DNA of 64,000 nucleotides from Parietaria judaica (taxonomy: Eukaryota; Streptophyta; Magnoliopsida; Rosales; Urticaceae): contig OX940863.1 of the NCBI GenBank assembly GCA_954871525.1, positions 37,930,501 to 37,994,500 on the forward strand, read 5' to 3'. The translations under genes were made by a program, and so were the position numbers. Within the stretch, counting starts at the first letter, position 1; every line of letters begins with the position of its first letter. Shown piece by piece: positions 59,510-64,000 of this stretch. The notes beneath the pieces were generated by a model, which saw nothing but the letters and a program-made list of their open reading frames with translations, was not told the origin of the DNA and did no database searches.

Positions 59510-60070
59510 CTTTCACGACAGGCGATGTGCCTGTCGATTTAAATAAAAAATTATAAAGGCGCGGCTATATTATACAATGATGAGGCTTTGTCTAAATTGA
59601 CAGCTCTGGGTATAATCTTAAATCGATCATAAATTAATTAAATCCCCGGCTATAAAAATCAAAAGCCTCAGCATTTTAAAATTTTATATAATGTTGTGGC
59701 TCCGTAATGTAATGCCGAGGCATCATACAAATTCCATTATCTCGGTATAATCTTAGTTCGATCGTAACTTAAGCAAAGCCCCGGCTAGAAAATAGAAATC
59801 CTAGGCATTTTGAAATTTTATATAATGTTGAGGCTCCGTAATGTAATGCCAAGACATCATACAAATTCCCTGCTCTCGGTATAATCTTAATTCGATCGTA
59901 ACTTTAGTAAAGCCCCGGCTAAAAAATAGAAAGCCTAGGCATTTTGAAATTTTATATAACGTTGTGGCTCTGTAATGTAATGCCAAGGCATTATACAAAT
60001 TCCCATTTCTCGGTATACGCTTCAATCGATTGTAAGCCGAGGCTAAGGATAAAAAAGTCGCAGCATTATA
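59510..60070. repeat. About four tandem copies of a ~135-bp unit between the two CACTA genes
   Basis: CCCCGGCTA starts at 59644, 59779 and 59913, with a shorter GCCGAGGCTA copy at about 60036. Units contain GCATTTTGAAATTTTATATAATGTTG and CTCGGTATAATCTTA. The start, 59510-59600 (ACGACAGGCGATGTGCCTGTCG, GAGGCTTTGTC), resembles the subterminal region at 55080-55480, an unusual position for such motifs. Confidence 0.75.
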
Positions 60071-60294
60071 CAAAGAATTAATTTTTTAAATAAATTCATA
60101 AATGTTATGGTGGTTAAGGCATTTTTTTTCATTCTATAAAATGACTTTGCGTAATATAATGTTGAATGGAGAAGTTAAAGGGTAAGAAATATAAATAAAA
60201 ATATATTATAACGTTACTCTTAAACGCATGAGGTTAATTGGGCCTAGTTAGATTAAAATGCAATCAAAATATAACCGGATGCCATTGATAATAT

Positions 60295-61484
60295 TCAATT
60301 ACAAATGTCATCTATATCGAAACGACGTAAATGAGAATCATCATCTTTAGTACAATTATCTATGTCTTCAACGGATGGTTGACCTCTTGTGAACGGTAGA
60401 ATGTTACTTATATCTTCTTCATCATCTTCAGGATTATTCCTAGACTTCGTATGAACTACTAAATATAATTCTGGATTGAGCGGGTTCGAAACGTAAAATA
60501 CTTGGCTTGCTTCCGTCGCTAATATGAAACAATCATTTTTGTAAGCGAGTCGTCTGAAGTCAACTACAGTTACTTCTTCGTTGTCAACTTTAACATGCTT
60601 GAGATCCGCCCATTTGCACGTAAACAATGCAACTCGCAACCCACAATAATCGAGTTCCCAAATATGATCTATGTAGCCATAGTAGTTCATTGCACCGTGT
60701 ATTGGGTTCTTATCCTTCGACGTAGCACCATGCAATGCTTCAGCGTAAGTTGTAACACCACTATTTTGAACAGGATGTTTGTTGTCTCTATCTCGTGTGT
60801 AAAACGTGTACCCATTGGCCTTCCAAGATGTGTACTTAATTGTAGCCATCTAAACGTAGGGATAAAATAAGTAAGGTGGGATAAGGGGGAGGAGGTCAAA
60901 TTATATGCATTTAAAACTTTAATAATATGATCAGATATACCTAGTAACCTCTGATGATGGCCCACCAGATATTTTCATTAGTGTCTCCGAATGCCCTTTC
61001 TCTCCATACAAACGTTGTCCGAGCCATTTTTGGAATGAACGGTTGTGCTCTTTCTGTAGCCAGCTTACATTTTTAGCTCTTGTTGGTTCGGTGTTTTTTA
61101 ACTCATTCATATGAATCTCAACAAACGGTGCTACATCGGAAGCATTACGTAGCACGTAAAGAATGGCTTGTTGTCGTTCATCGGTGTCGATTACCAAAGG
61201 AGTGCCTATAATACATAAAATAGATATAGAGATTGAAAAATATTAGACATTTAATAATTGTATCTATAAAGATTGAAATATATTAAATGTATTTACCTTT
61301 AGATAGAGGTTTTGATTCGGAACGTGCATCTTTGGGCAACCCAATTGCATCATTTTTGGCCAAATATTCAGAACAAAACTCAACTGACTCCTCAGCGATG
61401 TAATTTTCCACTATGCTCCCTTCCAACCTATTATAGTTCTTGACGTAACCTTTTAGAACTTTCATGTACCGTTCAATTGGAGAT
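60295..61484 (-). pseudogene. CACTA transposase TNP2, C-terminal exons, cut by LTR insertion
   Basis: Exons 61297-61484, 60949-61205 and 60295-60849 join in phase (AAAG/GC, GAG/ATG). The first begins within SPIERYMKVLKGYVKNYNRLEGSI, the conserved DUF4218 block of TNP2 proteins. The last contains NSGVTTYAEAL, YYGYIDHIWELDY, ALFTCKWADL and FILATEASQVFYV, the DUF4216 domain, and ends DDICN with TGA at 60295. The N-terminal catalytic part would lie to the right of the LTR. The protein binds and cuts CACTA ends; this copy is truncated by insertion. Confidence 0.88.
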
Positions 61485-64000
61485 TGTTGGACATATGTGT
61501 CCTTAAACAAGATATTTTATCCATTTGTAAAAGATTATGACAAGTCGTTGAATAAAGATGATGCTTATTATGATAATCTTATTATAGTTTCTGGTAGAGT
61601 AAAATAGAATGTTTGATTCCTTAGTTCATAAAGGATGCAATTATGTTATTATTATCACAAAAGAGTCAATGTGAGGAAGAATTAATAATCATAATAAATG
61701 AACTTAAAATGTCCGTGACCTGATCAACTGGGTGGGAGCCCATTAATCGAATAAGGTCATTAATGTGACTAAGTGACAATCCTATTCTGGATTTTGTGTG
61801 TGTCACACTCACTAGAAGTACGTTAAGTATGAAGTGTCTTCATACAGGACTGGTCCTGACTTAAACTCCGGAAGTTATCATATAAGACCGTCACTGATAA
61901 CTTGGAGTTGAGTCACTAGTAGATGATCAAATGGATATTCGATCTAAGTCCTGAGTGATCTTGAGTCCAAGCTGCTGGCTTGATTGTTCTTTGATTTAAC
62001 CGTTAAAGAACACGAAATATTACCGCTGTTCCCAACACTATTATTTTGGGAACATGATAGTCAGCAGTAAGGGTAGCTTGGTCATAGACATGGGCATCAC
62101 ACAGCTCTCTTCAGAGTGATGATGATTCCCTTGATTGTCGGTGGTGAGAAGTGAGAGGTACCCGTGCGCAACTTATGAATTGAAACCATAAGTGGGTCAC
62201 TCATAATATTACTGACTGAGTCAAGGATGAAAATGCAATGAGGGGCATAACGGTAGAAACCGCCTGCTCGTGTGTGGATCATCAAGTGAAAGATCAATAA
62301 CCCGAATTTGATTGTATCAATGGACACCCTGCTGTTATAAAGGGAATAATATATACCGTATCACTAAAGAGTGCAGCCTCGGGTCTATAGTGGAATCACT
62401 TCGAGGTTTGACGAACAACTAGCAGTTCGTTGGAGCTTAAGTGATACGGGTCCATGGTCCCCAGGATAGCTCCGTAACGGATGATACGTACGTGATTAAA
62501 ATACATTCTGGATAATGTTTAATCATTTGGCTTGACTTATAAAACTGAAAGGTCTGTTGCAGACGTCAGATAGCTTTATCGTTAGCGTGGCAAAAGTACC
62601 ATATTTTGGTACACGAAATTAACTGATAAAAGAAAGTTAGAATTTAGATTTCCTATCAGCACCATGTTGTTGGAAATTAAATTCTAAGCAACTTTGCTTT
62701 TTGAACCGAGTCATTTCGACTTACGGTTAGTGATATATGGATTTTCTAAGTTTATGATCGGTTCGATAAACTTTGAAATTAAATCACATGTCACGAATTT
62801 AAATGATGGTGTGGCACCATGACATTTTAATGTGTGATATTGAGATCAGGAAATATTAATATAATTTAATTATTTGGATTTAATTATTAATATGTTATTA
62901 ATAATTAATTAATAATTAATAGATTTATATTAATAAATAAAAATATATATTTATATATATCTTTATATGTGTAAATTCGAATTAGGGTTTCATAATATGA
63001 AACCCTAGGCAATTCGAATAATATGATTTGGTCTTTCCATATTTGCGGCATAAGTACCAAATGTTTTGGTATCTTGGCAAATCCCTAAAATCAATTGAAT
63101 CCATTGGATCGGTTATGATTTAATATCAACTGTTGGATTAGGATATTGATAAATTCGAATTTAATAACTTGGTAACCAAGTTTCATTTTTCGAATTTGGT
63201 TAATTAATTATATCCGTTAGATCGGTCTAAGATTTAATCTTTACCGTCGGATTGGAAATTAATTAATTATATATATTTATATAATTTTCGAATTATAGGT
63301 TAAGGATAAAATCGAAATTGTTTTTAATAAATCTTTTTATATTTGATTTTATCCTAAACTAATTTGATCCATTAGATCGGTTTAAAGATTTATCTCAACC
63401 GTTGGATCTAGATAATGATAATTCGAATTTTAATATAAATATATATGATAATTCGAATTTAATTAAGATAAGAAGATAAGATTGGATTTTTGATTTATCC
63501 AAATCTTTCTTATTTAATTAAATCCCTAATTAATTATATCCATTGGATTTAGATGAGATTAAATCTGGACCATTGGATTAAGATAATTAATTATATTTAA
63601 TATATAGAATTCGAATTTTAGGGAGGGAATTTCTCCAATTCGGTTACGGTTTGAGCCTATAAATAGAAGGCTCATTCTACACATTTTTCACACCTTTCCC
63701 CAGAGAAAAATTCGAACTCTCCCTCTTCCTCAGGGTCTGCGAATTTTCTCTCTGATCTCTCTTTTCTGGTTCGGCTTAGGAGACTATTTCTCCGGAAGCT
63801 TAAAAAGAACCATCAGTTAAAATTTTGCGACGGAGTCCTGCCGGCGAAGCCCACGCTTCGGTACGAGGATTCCAGGAGAATATCCCGGAAGATCACGGGA
63901 GTTTCCCTCAGCACTTGCGGAGCCCTGCCCGATTCAGAACGCGCAGCCGGAAGTCGTCAATTGAGGTATGGCCTTATGCATTGGGTTAATAAATGCAACC
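61485..64000 (+). repeat. Long-LTR copia copy in TNP2, running off the window
   Basis: Starts TGTTGGACATATGTGTCC at 61485 and is collinear with 43713-46240. TATA box near 63656-63668 (CTATAAATAGAAGG); AATAAA at about 63989-63994. Whether it is a solo LTR or the 5' LTR of a full element cannot be seen, because the end lies beyond 64000. Confidence 0.9.

Larger units (their letters stand above)
55058..61484 (-). mobile_element. CACTA (En/Spm-type) transposon, minus strand, interrupted by an LTR
   Basis: The left terminus CACTACTACAAAAAC begins at 55058, followed by subterminal repeats. Reading right to left, TNP2-type transposase exons (61484-60295) come first, then a second gene with a Ptta-like region and a Ulp1 protease domain (58755-55830). 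The other terminus lies beyond the LTR at 61485 or outside the window. Confidence 0.85.

Overview
The window is a nuclear segment of a flowering plant, most likely a eudicot. The reasons are low GC, many-intron genes with GT/AG junctions, an organellar RNase II gene and a plant rhomboid gene that both resemble Arabidopsis proteins as I remember them, and dense plant-type transposons (Ty1/copia, Tat-type Ty3/gypsy, hAT, MULE, CACTA). No search could be run; family assignments rest on motifs read in the translations.

Layout. 1-8596: a Ty1/copia element with very long LTRs (5' LTR cut by the window edge). Its 3' LTR carries a tandem promoter duplication and a 696-bp hAT-type insertion. 8597-~14190: a second, decayed copia relative. 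~14190-21420: a degenerate minus-strand Ty3/gypsy element of the Tat type, with an archaeal-like RNase H, a 109-bp tandem array in its 3' region and an 808-bp solo LTR inside gag. 21421-25840: gene-free, AT-rich sequence with a 987-bp MULE-like inverted-repeat element and a 140-bp palindromic tandem repeat. 25841-36071: the only two host genes, both minus strand and apparently intact: a 14-exon RNR1-type organellar exoribonuclease and a 6-exon rhomboid protease. 38186-42679: a hAT transposon with a perfect 8-bp target duplication and an open 637-codon transposase exon. 43713-46436: a 2.7-kb solo LTR of the same family as the first element. 46785-52139: a full-length, minus-strand Ty1/copia element with a target duplication and about 1% LTR divergence. 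52406-~54385: another truncated long LTR. 55058 to the right: a CACTA element (minus strand) with TNP2 and a second gene ending in a Ulp1-like protease domain. It is interrupted at 61485 by another long LTR that runs to the window end.

The two host genes form a 10-kb island between transposon blocks. Both lie on the minus strand, 594 bp apart; nothing in the sequence suggests that they are functionally coupled. The long-LTR copia family has four copies here (full element, solo LTR, truncated LTR, LTR in the CACTA), so it has been a repeated insertion agent. No tRNA, rRNA or CRISPR was seen.
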